Below are positions 1 to 12,500 of a stretch of 64,000 nt of DNA, in pieces. A program made the position numbers and the translations under genes. Each line of letters opens with the position of its first letter. Position 1 is the first letter of the stretch. The notes below the pieces were generated by a model. That model did no database searches, was not told the DNA's origin, and saw only the letters and a program-made list of their open reading frames with translations. Origin of the DNA: Hyparrhenia diplandra (Eukaryota; Streptophyta; Magnoliopsida; Poales; Poaceae); contig JADLZK010002779.1 of NCBI GenBank assembly GCA_015847255.1, positions 62,001 to 126,000 of the forward strand, in the 5' to 3' direction.

Positions 1-106
1 TTAATTTATTTTATAATTTGCATAAATATTTTGAATAAGACGGATGGTCAAACATGAAGTTTAAAAGTCAAAAACGACGAACTCCATGGGACAGAGAGGG
101 AGTAGT
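1..106. mobile_element. Truncated Stowaway-like MITE at window edge
   Basis: The interval ends in an inverted copy of the familiar grass MITE terminus: read on the minus strand from about 106 it begins with ACTCCCTCTCTGTCCCATGG and continues into a motif on the theme 'tttgaccatccgtcttattc'. This matches the general look of rice Stowaway (Tc1/mariner) MITEs. The other end lies outside the window, so the terminal inverted repeat and TA duplication cannot be checked. Confidence 0.5.
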
Positions 107-1595
107 CTAGATATATGAATTGTGCTTAACGAGTTGAAAGGTCGGTCGACATTACTCCAATTTACGTCAGTGCCGGCCAAAACATCTTTCACGCGTCACA
201 TATGCACACTGGTCTGCAGTGGTCTACTTGTCGGAACATACGTACTATGCTGACCGAGCTAGCTAGCACGTAGCTAGGGGGTCAACTAGGGCTGATAGCA
301 TACTCTCACACGGTCTCACTGATCACGCTACGATGGGTTCATCCATGACCATGCAGCATGATCAGGCAAAGGAAGCACATGATCAAAGGATTTTGCTGTC
401 GTCTCTCTTGCAACTTTTTCCAATGTTCTCCCCGGCCGGGCCTGATCTGGTGCATGGTTCACGCTAATGCAGAAATAAAGTCATTGGGCTGGCAGTGTCA
501 GCTGGCCGGTAAAGACTGCTAGCTACATCCTGTATCGCAGGACAGGAGCCAGGAAGGCTTGTCTTGGCAAAAGTATCTTGCTTGCCGTAGCCTAAAGTGT
601 TTTATTCCATCACTGATCACGATCCTTTGTGATCACACATCAGCATAAAAGCCGTGCGATGTCTGTCTGTCCGACTGTCTTGTTTCGGAATGTCGGAGAA
701 CACGTGCAAGGAGAACACATGCATGATATCCAAATGTGCATCTGGGCTAGATTTGATTTGTATTAAGTATTTGACAATTTGACAATTTACTCTTTTTTAA
801 TCTAAAATGTAAAGAAGGAAGAACTTGATCAGGCCCACGACAGTTGGGCCTGTGGGCCTGTTGCTTGATGGGCTTGGAGGGCATTGAGGCCTTGGTGGTG
901 GCGATATCGTTAATAATTAATTATATAGTGTAAAAAAAAGACATTTTTGCTATTTATAATTTCCTTTCTTTCGCACGGACCCTCGGATAAGGACCTGACA
1001 GGAGGACTAGAGTCACACCGTGCCAACCAAAAACGCATGGAGGCGTCTACGTCACAGCAGAAGAAACACGCTGGAATGTCCGATGGCGACTGAACGGACG
1101 CACGTACGAGAAGAGAGACGGTGACATCACCAGCCACCACGCGGCGGCCCCTTCCGTCACTCAACCTGCCGGCCGGCGCAAGCTTGACGATGGCCGCCGA
1201 ACCGGGCTGGAGTGGAGTGCAGCCGGAAGCAAGCAAGCCATGGCCGAATTGCGCCGCAAAAACACCAGCCCGTTCGGCCGTTTCTCGTGCAAGCAACCGC
1301 AAGCTCCCCGATTTGTTTATTGGGCCGCCCGCGCGAGCGAGCTGAGTTCCTGTAACTTGCAAGTCAAGCGCTGGTCAGAAAATGGCCACAACACGTCGCC
1401 CACGTCCGCCAAGGCGAGCTCGTCATGCACGCGTCTCCGTTTCCGCGGGCGCCTTTAAATCCCCCGCACGTTCCACCGGCGGCGGCAGATTAAGGCCATT
1501 GATCGTGCCATCGGTTACATTTACATGCATATGCGCCATTGCCGCCGGTCAACGAGTAGGGGAACACGATCGATCTGGTGAGTGCTGAGTGATCG
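107..1595. other. Gene-free upstream region of the DMP gene
   Basis: No coding region is supported here. Two TGGGCC motifs at about 845-859 look like site II/TCP-type promoter elements, but they lie some 740 bases from the DMP start. From about 1120 the DNA is GC-rich, and short overlapping ORFs there look compositional. A TTTAAAT box at 1454-1460 sits about 136 bases before the ATG and is a plausible TATA-like element. Confidence 0.4.
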
Positions 1596-2326
1596 ATGGC
1601 GGCGGCGGTTGGGACGACGACGTCACAGCGGCGCGGCGGCGACGACGACGTGGAGTCACAGCGGGAGCACAGTGAGGATGGTAGCCGCCGCGGTGAGCAA
1701 GAGCAGGAGCAGGAGCAGCGGCGGCCTCTGCTGGTGAAGCGGCGTTCCTTGGCCGCGGACGACGGCGGCGGCGACGGGATGAGCCCGATCCAGCGTGCCA
1801 TCAGGCAGACGTACCAGAGCACGGCGCACCTAGCGAAGCTGCTGCCGACGGGCACGGTGCTGGCGTTCCAGCTGCTGTCCCCGGTGGTGACGGCGCAGGG
1901 CCACTGCGTGCGCGCCAACCGCGTCATGGCGGGCGCGCTCCTGGCGCTCTGCGCGCTCTCCTGCTTCGTGCTCAGCTTCACCGACAGCTTCCGCGACGCC
2001 GCCACGGGCGCCGTCCGCTACGGCTTCGCCACCACGCGGGGGCTCTGGGTCATCGACGGCGGCGCGCCGCTGGACGACCCAGGGCCGCGGCGGCGTACCG
2101 GATCCGGTTCCTCGACCTGGTGCACGCCGTGGTGTCCGTCATGATCTTCGCCGCCGTCGCGCTGCTCGACCAGAACGTCGTGACATGCTTCTTCCCCGTG
2201 CCGTCGGAGGACGACAGGCAGGTGCTCACCGTGCTGCCCATCGCCATCGGCGTCGTCGGGAGCATGCTCTTCGTCACCTTCCCAACCACCCGCCACGGCA
2301 TCGGGTTTCCGCTCTCACCGCACTGA
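1596..2326 (+). CDS. DMP: DUF679 domain membrane protein (DMP family)
   Basis: Single-exon gene. The encoded protein has a charged, Glu/Gln-rich N-terminus, then the DUF679 core with the family hallmark 'TYQSTAHLAKLLPTGTVLAF', several hydrophobic segments (about residues 87-105, 115-130 and two after the slip) and an ending typical of the family. Plant DMPs are small four-helix membrane proteins of ER, tonoplast or plasma membrane linked to senescence; some members act in gamete fusion, and loss of certain members in maize and dicots causes haploid induction. Whether this copy is such a member cannot be told from sequence alone. The frame slips once near 2080, in a run of GC-rich codons after 'GGAPLDD', where one base appears to be missing; the total of 731 bases fits a single-base loss from 732. 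The later part resumes in frame as 'RIRFLDLVHAVVSVMIFAAV'. The ATG at 1596 is the first in the correct frame. Confidence 0.9.
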
Positions 2327-2475
2327 TAACTGGTACAATTGAATGATGGATCGCTAACTTTGTGTGTATATCGATTTCCATTTCTGTTTCTGATTGTAAA
2401 TAAATGGCACAACAAAGATTGTGAACTCCGTTGAAGGAGACGTGAGTATAGCTAGATCTAGAAACAACAGACATT
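2327..2475 (+). other. 3' UTR of the DMP gene
   Basis: AT-rich sequence after the DMP stop, containing AATAAA-like signals (GTAAATAAATGG around 2397). This is an inference from position and composition. Confidence 0.35.
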
Positions 2476-5353
2476 ATTATATTTGCATGATTATTATTTT
2501 CGTATACTTCATGAAATTGATGAGCTTGAAATTGTATACTTGTTTGTACTCTTGATGAATTCTTGGTCGATAGCTAGCAATGCGTGCAAGTTACAGGGCA
2601 AGCGAAATACTACATTTGTACACCGCGCCAAAATAGCAAGAAACAAACTGATACTTGCAAGTAAAATAAAGTTAGACGAGTGACACCGCAGGATAGGATA
2701 AGTGTTAGATATGACACGCACATTGCTATTTCAGCGCCACGGCGAGCTTGTTCAGAACGCACACAGATCGAAAAGAGCATCATGCCAAACACACCGACGG
2801 GCAGCAAGATGGAAAGCCCACCCGGCAGACGCTAAGTTAGTACAAGACACTTCAAACGCCACGCAATGCCGGTACCCGTGTAGAGAGCAAATGATGGGAT
2901 GAAAGGGCCCTAGGGTCGAGCCTTGAGCAGGATCATGTCATGGCATCAAGCATGCTGGCGACAGGTGATGACGACACTGTCCTTTTACGAAACATGAGGA
3001 AGATGGGATTTAGAGAGGAATGAAGTGAAGGAACTTTGGACCAAGGTTCTGGCAAAATACAAGCGTCAAGCGTGCATATTCACATAAATTAAAGCCTGGA
3101 TGCAGGCACGACTCTAACCCGAACGAAAAAAAAACCATGGATGGATGCTAGATGTGCGTGTCCATCAGCTCTCTCTGTGTGTGTTGAATCTGAGACCCCA
3201 GGCCATCCAAATCCATAGTTCTATATATTGCAGGCAAATACTTCTTCATGAAAGCTAGATTGTTGTAAGCTGGATTATAAAAGTTGGGTAGAAAATGTTG
3301 TTTGATTCATAGCTGGTAAAAGCAAAGGTAACAACATGTCCGCTTGTCTTGCCTCATCTTTGTTTCAGTTTATTCTCTCTCACAACCATCAGCAAAAGTT
3401 GTAAGAAGCTAGGTTGGACCAACTTCCTAAATTTTAGAATTCATAACTCTCTAGATTTATATAAACTATTGTGACTGTATGGAGCTCCTGAGAAATTTTA
3501 GAAGCTAGTAACTTCTACAATCCACTTGAATACAAACAAGCTCATAGATCCATATACCCTGAATCCATAAATGGGACCCATAAGAATTAAAAAATATATA
3601 TAATCACTCACCCACCTTTTTTTTTTCTCCCACCCAATCTCCTCCCTTGGTCCCTCTTTTATCCCACCTTATTTTTTCCGCCTCTCATACCCTCCTACCC
3701 CCTCTGCCTCCTCACTACTCAAATCCACCTCCAAGGCTCCACCCCCTCCTCCCTCCTCACCGGCAAGGATGTGGTGTCTCAACTTCCTCCTCATCAGATC
3801 TAGCCTGAGCGTGGAGGCCTCAGCCCTTGGAGACCTAGCCCCTTGGCGTGAGTGTGAGGAGCTTGTCCATTGGGCCACCGCCATCATGGGCTCCTGGGCT
3901 ACAGGCTCCTTCGCCTAGATATAGAGGTTCCACAAAGGCTCAATTACAAGAATGGGGTGACGATTGACGATGAGCTAGGGCAAAGGGGGTTAGGGGATTC
4001 TAAGCAATGACAACGACAATGACTTATTCACTGCGACGAGAATGCCAACATCAAGAAAGAAAAGAAGGGTGAAGAGATAGATCGTGTTTTTTTTGGAGCT
4101 AGGCTCCGTACAAGGGAACCACTCTACCATGGAATCAAGTTCACAATGTATAGGTACCTATTCTATAATCACATTTGTTGTGTAGGAGTTGCCTATGAAT
4201 GCTTATTGTACATCCTAACGCCATATCATTTTTATCATGAGCACTAAGCATTAGGCCTTGTTCCATTCATGTAGGCATTAAGAAAACAACCTAGCTATTT
4301 GGCCTAACTCATTGTCACTTTTCTCTAGTTTGTGTGTGGGTTGTCGTATTTTCTCTCATCCACCTCGCTGACTATCATCATCCCTGCTTAATATATAGAA
4401 CACTTCAATGGCACATCCTTTTCCAGTTTCGTATGGTCTCAACTTAGTCCAAGCAAGAAAAGAGGGATTTCCCTCAACCCTTTATTTTCCCCTTATATAT
4501 TCGTTTGTGTCCTTGCAATTACGAAGATGTCCCTTATTTTTTTTTCTCATCGCCTTCTCTCTTTGTAGAGGTAGCCATGGTCAAGCATCAATGGTACCCT
4601 TGTTTTCATAAAGATCCGATACAATCCAAGCACATCAATGTATAACCCATTATTTCCACCTCACATCATTTATTTTCTTATTATTCTTTGCAAGTCTAGA
4701 CATTTGACCTCGTTCTCAAACCACAAGATAATGGCATCAGCTAACACACAACCGACCCTTCTTCAACCTCTTGTTCCTCTGCCATTGCTCCCCATCTTGC
4801 TCCACTACTTCCCCATGCCATCTTCGTCACCATCATCACAAATCCAATTAGGTTATTCTTCTATAATGATCGACTTCCTCGCTACAAGCATCACCCAACT
4901 AGCCTCTTCTACCACCTATGACCACTATTTTTTTCGTTGATCTCCCAAAGCCGCCTTTTATAGTTGTAGGACATAAAACCCAACCTCAAAACTCTTGCCA
5001 CTTCTTGGTTTAGGTTGGCAAACTTGACTTGTCGGAGGAGGCTTAGTGTTGTTGAATCTTGTTTATTCATCATCATTGGAGACCTCACCTCGGGCCCTTG
5101 GCAACCATGGATTTGAAGGGGAGTGAGAGGTGAGGAAGATGGATGAAGGTGGAGGAAGATGGTAGTGTGCAGGTGCAGATCGGTTTGAGATAAGTCAACA
5201 ATCTTACAAACAAAGTGAGAGATGCTTGAATCTTTAGAAATTTCAACTCATATAAGGGACAACTTATTCATATTTTTTTTTTCTATAGCCGAGCAATGAA
5301 AACATTATATATTAATTAACTGAGCACAACAAAAATACCTAGGCACTTGAAAT
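2476..5353. other. Intergenic region without a supported gene
   Basis: Short ORFs occur on both strands but none shows a recognisable domain, splice context or codon bias. The stretch 3220-3560 has the AT-rich, semi-palindromic texture of a decayed MITE ('gctagattgttgtaagctgg', 'gttgtaagaagctagg'). 3600-3900 is pyrimidine-rich and followed by GC-richer DNA that could be a broken TE fragment. I see nothing else. Confidence 0.4.
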
Positions 5354-5568
5354 ATACTTTCCCGTCCCAATTATAAGATGTTTGATTTTTTTTTACCCTA
5401 ATTTTGATCATTTGTTTTATTTAATTTTTTTGTAAATATACTTAAACTTAAGTCATTTTAAAAGAACTTTTAATAAAAAAAAATGATATTTTGATAGTAA
5501 AATTTTTGAATAAGATAGGTGATGAAACTTGGTGTAAAATGTCTTATAACTAATTTGGAGGAAGCAGA
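5354..5568. mobile_element. Stowaway-like MITE upstream of the homeobox-DDT gene
   Basis: The left end reads CTTTCCCGTCCCAATTATAA and the inverted right end reads CTTCCTCCAAATTAGTTATA, followed on both sides by an 'AAGA(T/C)(G/A)TTT' continuation. This imperfect inverted repeat, the size of about 215 bases and the AT-rich centre match grass Stowaway-type MITEs. TA dinucleotides flank it. It lies about 1 kb upstream of the homeobox-DDT start. Confidence 0.55.
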
Positions 5569-6554
5569 AGAATCGAGTTCCTTTCCTTCGTTCCCACACA
5601 GTAGTACAACACCACTCCTACGGTCACGATCGTGAAAGCTCCACTTGGACCGGCCCCTGGGTCCCACGGACCACGACGGCTGGCCAGACCCGCAGACCAT
5701 CGAGTGCAGACTCGTCCACCGGTCGGGCACCCTTTGGTACGCGAAGCGCGGCCACCCATCGGGCCCCGCACGCCCGGTACGGCCACAAACATTCTTCGCC
5801 CCACGCCACAGAAGATCCGCCAACAGTTCTACGATCTCATCTCATCGCACGAACGAGAGAACGAGGAACGCAGCCGCACCCCAAACCTATGAACGCGCGC
5901 GCGGACGTTCCCAGCCGGCGCCGCGAGATTCACAACGCGCACGCACGAAATCCACACCACTCCTACTATTCTCCAAGAACAGAGAGAGAGATCCACATCA
6001 CTGCTCCCCTTTCTTTCCTTGGTCTGGTGAGCCTGACTCCTCCCTCCGCATCGAGAGAGAAAAAAAGGATACTACTAGCACCACCACCAGGCAACAACGC
6101 AAGAGCATCAAACGCCAGCAGCTTCTGCAAGGCAATAATAAAAGTCGGAGGCATCAAATCCAAAAGGTTTTTATTAGCATGGAAGCGATCCAAACCCCTG
6201 ACCAATTCGGGAGGAGAGGAGGAGGAGTTGCATCTGTGGCCTCCCCTGTTGCTCCTCGTCCTCATCGCGGTCGCGCCCGCGTCGTCCCTATTACTTCTCC
6301 GCGTCCGCCCACCGATCCTGTTCTACTTGGCGTTTGCGCTGTGCTTCCACTCTTGGTGGAAATTCGTGGCGCCGATCGAGCCGGGACTCGCTTCGGGCTC
6401 GGTGCCTGTGCTTCGTATTTATGGGGAAGAGAAATCGCCGTAGCGTGTGATTAGTTTTGTTCTTCTTCTTCTGTGTGGCCTGGTCTTCGCGTGTTGTGTT
6501 TTGTTGTCTGGGTGTGGGAGGAGGAGGCGAATCTAGGGTTGCGGGGCGTCGGGG
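5569..6554. other. Promoter and 5' leader region of the homeobox-DDT gene
   Basis: This GC-rich stretch contains overlapping ORFs of up to 269 codons on both strands, but none resembles a known protein and they overlap one another in three frames. It is best read as promoter plus 5' untranslated leader. A purine-rich (GA) tract near 5978-6065 resembles leader sequences of plant housekeeping genes. Confidence 0.45.
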
Positions 6555-9500
6555 ATGGAGTCCTCCGACGACGGGGCTCCGGCCCGCCGGCGGCGGCGGG
6601 GATGGGGAGTCCCGGCCCTTCGTCGGCTCCCGCGGCCGTTGGCGGTGCGAGTAGCGCACCTGGCGCGTCCGGATCCGGGGAAGCCGCCCGTGAAGCGTGT
6701 CATGAAGACGCCCTATCAGCTGGAGGTTCTCGAGAGGACGTATGCAGGTTCGTCGACTACCTGATGATTCTGAATGGTTTTGTGGGTTTGCTATCGCGAG
6801 CTTTTGATCGAATTGTGCGTGTGGTTTTCATGGGGATTTTGTTTGTGCAGAGGATTCGTACCCAAACGAGACCAAGCGGGCGGAGCTGTCGGTGCAGTTG
6901 AACCTCACAGACAGGCAGCTGCAGATGTGGTTCTGCCACCGCCGGCTCAAGGACCGAAAACCGCCGGCCAAGAGGCAGCTGAGGGACGAGGAGGTTAACA
7001 TCCCAGTCATAGCGCCGCCTCCTGTGCTTCCGCCTCCATTGCCGCCCAGCGAGATGATATTGGGTACTGTCGGAACCTATGATGAGCACCTGCAGCCCTA
7101 TTCCAGGAGAGGGCCTGGCCGGTCATCGGCTGTGCCTAGGCTGTCTGCGCCGGAGATTGGGAGGAGATATTATGAACCGCCACAAGTTATGCTGCCTCAC
7201 ATGGCACCAGTGCATCTTACACAAGCGGAGTATCGGGTGATCGATTCTGTAGAAGCACTTATAGGGGAACCTTTGAGGGACGATGGGCCAGTGCTTGGTA
7301 TTGAATTTGATCCACTTCCTCCTGGTGCATTTGGAGCACCTATCGGTAAGAACCTTGTGCTCATGATGTGTTGTATTTGATGCCGTAATATATATTTTAT
7401 TTTTTAAAATAAATTTATAATACATACATAAGACTGATTTAGAAGCCTATTGTGTAGACCTCTCAAGCTCACGCAACTGTCATTCAAATACTTTTAATGT
7501 ATTATTAAAAGTAGTGGATACAGACTCAAATTTCTATTTTACTATGTACTTTATAGTGTTGAAAAGTCTTTTTGAAATGCTACAGTGTTGGAAAGTTTCG
7601 ACGCTGATTGTTTTGTAGAGTGAAATCTGAATTGTTGACAGTGTATTATTGCCATATTACATTACATTATGCTGATTTACTTTCTGCTATTTATTTTCAA
7701 TGTTTTGGAGCAGTTCCTGAGCCACCAAAGCAGCCCTTCCGATCATATGAGACCAAGATGTTTTCTGGGCATGATCCCAAACCCATGAAGGTATGCATTA
7801 GTTTGCTTGCAGACAAATGCTTGTTTCTTTTGACAACTTCGTCCGCCCCTTATCTTTCAATAGATGGCATAATGAGAGACTATCCATTTATCTATGTGTT
7901 GTTTCCATCAATCTGCCTTTATTCATTTCATGCATATTGTTGCATTGAAAGAAATGGCCACCATATATGCATGATCTGTTTATAGAGCATAGTCATTTTG
8001 TTAGATTTGTTACATTTGTTTCATGATTATATTATACTTTATCACACCTCATGGATTTGTATTGTATGGAGTTTTTGATTTATATATTCTATCTCTTCTT
8101 GTCCGCTGTTCTTTTGTTCTGGATGAGGTTATTGTTTTCTTAAATAATCCAATCATGTATCAGTTTAAACTTAGTTTAAACTTTAAATTCTGTTTCCCCT
8201 TTGTAGGCTTCGGCATTCTTGCCTTCCACAGACCCTTTACTTCCAAATACAGGGAAACGAAAGTCCTTGATTGGGTCTTCTCATCTTGGCTCACAGGCAG
8301 TACAGGAATACCAGTTTCTTCCTGAGCAGCCAAGTGACACATATGAGAGGGCAAACCAGTCGCGCTTCTATGATGCTCCAGCAGAGGCGTCAAACTTGAG
8401 GGTAGCTCCTCTGTCAGGTTCACGCTTTCTACATGGACTTGAGCAGGCACCTAGCTATACGTTTCACGGTCAATCATCTGGTTCTAGCCATTTGGCTCAA
8501 CGTGGCAGATCGCCCGATTGCATCGGCATTAACAGATAATGAGGGGGCTTTGTCAAATATTAATGTTAGCCCAGCTCCAATCCATGGCCAATTTGGCATC
8601 CCTCAAGTTGCCGGATTCGAAAGCTCCCTCGCATCCTCTGAAAGAATGGGATATCATGATGATGATACATATCGTGTGGACAGAAAGCGCAAGGTATGTT
8701 CTCGCTGCATTTTGGATATATTCTTTTTCTTCTTTTGTATTATTGCTTTTTTGATATAGTCTTATCTTTGTCTAACGTTACTTCAGCATAATGAGGAAGC
8801 TAAGATTGCTAGGGAGGTTGAGGCTCATGAAAAGAGAATCAGAAAGGAGCTTGAGAAGCAAGATCTGCTGAACAGAAAGGTCTTCCTTAGTTGCGCTATA
8901 AGAAAGTTCATGCATACCTTTCATCACGCATTATTAATTTTTTTCGTATTTCTGCAGAGAGAAGAACAAATGCGGAGGGAAACAGAGAGACTTGATCGTG
9001 AGAGACGTAGGGAAGAGGAGAGGTTGATGCGTGAAAGGCAGAAGGAAGAAGAGAAATTCCAAAGGGAGCAAAGACGTGAACACAAGCGTATGGAGAAGTT
9101 TATGCAGAAACAATCTATAAGAGTAAGTTCGCTTTTCTGCAGCCATTATATGTAATACAAATTGAGCAAACTGCAAATTTTTAAGTCTACTTGTACGCTG
9201 GCACTGTTTAGTTCACAATTTGTTGTATGCACAGGCTGAAAAACTAAGACAAAAAGAGGAGCTTCGGCGAGAGAAAAAAGCTGCGAAGCAGAAGGCTGCT
9301 AATGAGAGGGCTACAGCACGAATTGCACGAGAGAGTATGGAACTGATGGACGATGAACGCTTAGAACTATTAGAATTGGCTTCTCGTAGTAAAGGGCTGC
9401 CCTCAATGATTTCTCTTGATAGTGACACATTACAGCAGCTTGATTCATTTAGAGGTACACTCCACATTCATGGATCTGTGCTTCTAGACCACGTACACTG

Positions 9501-12500
9501 CTTGATATGATGTAAGAAATTTTGATTCTTGCTTCTGGACCACGTACAATGCAGGAATGCTGGGAAAGTTTCCTCCTGAAACTGTGAGACTGAAGGTCCC
9601 TTTTTCAATAAAACCATGGGCAGCTTCTGAGGATATTATTGGAAACCTTTTGATGGTACCTCCTGATCTTTAGAATGTATTATGAAAAAGCTTTTTATAA
9701 TTTTGGACATAGCCCTTTCTGTAAGATAGTACTTCCCTTCCTAAGATAAGATTATTCAGTGGACAGAAACTAGAATATAGTAGTTCAATAAGTTGATTGC
9801 AAAGTCCATTTTTCTGCTGTGATTTATGGTTCTATTGGATTTGGATCATCCTTGTTACTACTTTTTGTCCATCCTGTTACTGCATCATGGAATTGCATAT
9901 CTTAAGAGTATCACATCATGGAATTGCATATCTTAAGAGTATCACATCTTAGAATTTTTCATTAATGTTTCTAATAGAACGTGTTATTGATGAAATCCAG
10001 GTTTGGAAGTTTTTTGTTACCTTCGGTGATTTTCTGGGGCTTCCATCGTTCACATTGGATGAGTTCGTGCAGGCTCTTCATGATTATGTAAGTTCTTCTA
10101 GATATAGCATATCATGTTGAAAGGTAGTCTTGATATGATGACATGACGATGATTCATTTTATATCTTGACAACTAGGGCAGGGACATGGTCCTAGGCTTT
10201 TTCATTTGTATCATCTACTTGTTTCACTGAGTAAAGATATCAGCATATTATGATGTCATGCACTGTATCATTTAACTCCTGTGAGTGATATAATTTACAT
10301 TTTCTTTTCCAGACTAAACTGAAATTTGATTGTTGGGTCATGACTGTTTTCATATCTTTGAACCTTTTCTTATACCATTTCATGGATTTAGATGTGTGCC
10401 ATAACCAATTCTTATTCATCTGATAGGATTCAAGGCTCTTAGGTGAATTGCATGTTGCTCTGCTGAAATCTATCATTAAAGATATTGAGGATGTTGCTCG
10501 GACTCCTTCAGTTGCTTTAGGTGTAAATCAGAGCAGTTCTGCTAATCCTGGAGGTGGCCACCCACAGCTTGTTGAAGGGGTATGTGTTCAGAATTGCTGG
10601 TTTCCTAAACCACAGTCTTTTGTTCTTTTTGAAGGATAGTAATGATTTTCTAATGAAAAAACATTTCTTGTTTAGGCGTATGCTTGGGGCATCGACATAC
10701 TTAACTGGCAGCGCCACTTGAACTTTCTTACATGGCCTGAAATATTGCCCCAGTTTGGTTTATGTGCGGGTTTCGGTCCTCTGTTAAAGAAAAGCGATAC
10801 TAAAATTGTCCATCACCGCGACGATAACGAGGTATTTGATTATTGACAGTTTCCATTGTGAACCTCGATGATACTTTGACAGTTCACAGTTATATTTATA
10901 ATCATGTCGAGTAAGTTATATTTCATTGAGTAATTTCGAGGAAACATGATTGTATTGCTTAGGCGATACTCTATTCTTATTTACTTGTCATTTTAGGCAA
11001 TATCATTGTCTTCAATAAACACCTTTGACCATTACGTTTTCTACATCTTATAAAAGCAGGATATGTCAAACATATAATCATCTGAGAGTATGTTTCTCTA
11101 TAGTAGGTGTCAGAGACTCAGAGTTAGTGTACACATTCTTAAACGATATTTATTTGAGAATGGGTGGGTTGGTGGGAGTGGGATGAGGGGTGGGATGGTG
11201 GTGTTAGACATTCACATTGTCTATTATTATAGGCATCTGGAGTCACCATGTTGAGGGGCATCATAAAATTGTAGATAGGCGAAATATAGTGAACTCACTG
11301 AAATATACTATAAATGATTATACAATTCTGCCCTATTTTAATGTGATTGCTTGATGTATTATTTTCTTTTGTTGATTTGTTGAAAACATGTGAAATTAGT
11401 GCTTCAAAGCTTAATTAGCATATCTGACTGCACTGATAAGCAGACAAGTCTTTATTTCATCTATGGTGATAGTTGACGAACTAGATTGGCCATTCGATTT
11501 TACATGGCCAAAATGCGATCCTATGCCTATGCAGAGGGGAGTAATTGGATGATGCCGCTGGGATCTGCTAGAAAACTACCATTTTATGAGAAACTCAGAT
11601 ATAACATTACTACTGTTTGGACTTAGGAGTCTTAAAATTGACTGGTCTCTGTGGCCTCAAGTATTTAGGTCTTAAATGGGCTTGTTAGCACTTCCAGGGA
11701 ATGAATAGGTGTTAATTGGATCACCAGTAGTAGCAGGGCTATGGTAAGAAAGGTTTTGAGTTAATTTACTCGAAATTGACTGGATTCAGTTTTAAGTAGA
11801 GGTGTAGTTGCATTCATGACAGTTCAAAAAAGTTTAGCTGCATCCTGCATATTTGCAGCAGACTTGTTTTTTTTTTTAAACTGTTTCCTTTTGCTGTTCA
11901 TATAAACAAGATGGAAGTTTCCCAAAATATCTTGTCATTTCGTGTTCTTTTTTGAAAGGGCCGTAATGGTGCAGATGTCATTTCCATTCTGCGAAATGGT
12001 TCAGCGGCTGTGAAGGCTGCTGCTGTAATGAAAGAGAGAGGGTATACTAATCGCCGCAGGTCACGACACCGTTTGACACCTGGAACAGTAAAATTTGCTG
12101 CTTTCCATGTTCTGTCGCTTGAAGGGAGCAAAGGTCTCACGATATTGGAAGTTGCAGAAAAGATCCAGGTATATCCACATCAAACAAATTTCTAGATTGC
12201 ATTGACCTGTTATTGCTAATGGAACCTATATTGGTTCTTTTTTCTCTTCAGAAATCTGGACTGAGAGACCTTACAACAAGTAAGACACCAGAGGCATCTA
12301 TATCTGCGGCATTGTCAAGAGACACTAAACTTTTTTGAAAGAACGGCACCTTCGACATATTGTGTTAAAACTCCCTACAGAAAGGATCCGGATGATTCTG
12401 AGGCCGTGCTGTCAGCAGCACGTGAAAAAATCAGGGTGTTTCAGAATGCGCTTTCGGAGTGTGAAGAAGTGGAGAAGGATGTGGATGAGGCTGAGAGGGA

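Noticed and set aside
5645..6454. 269-codon ORF upstream of the homeobox-DDT gene
   Set aside because: Arg/Thr/Pro-rich composition with two other overlapping frames of similar length; it sits where the promoter and leader should be and has no homology that I recognise.
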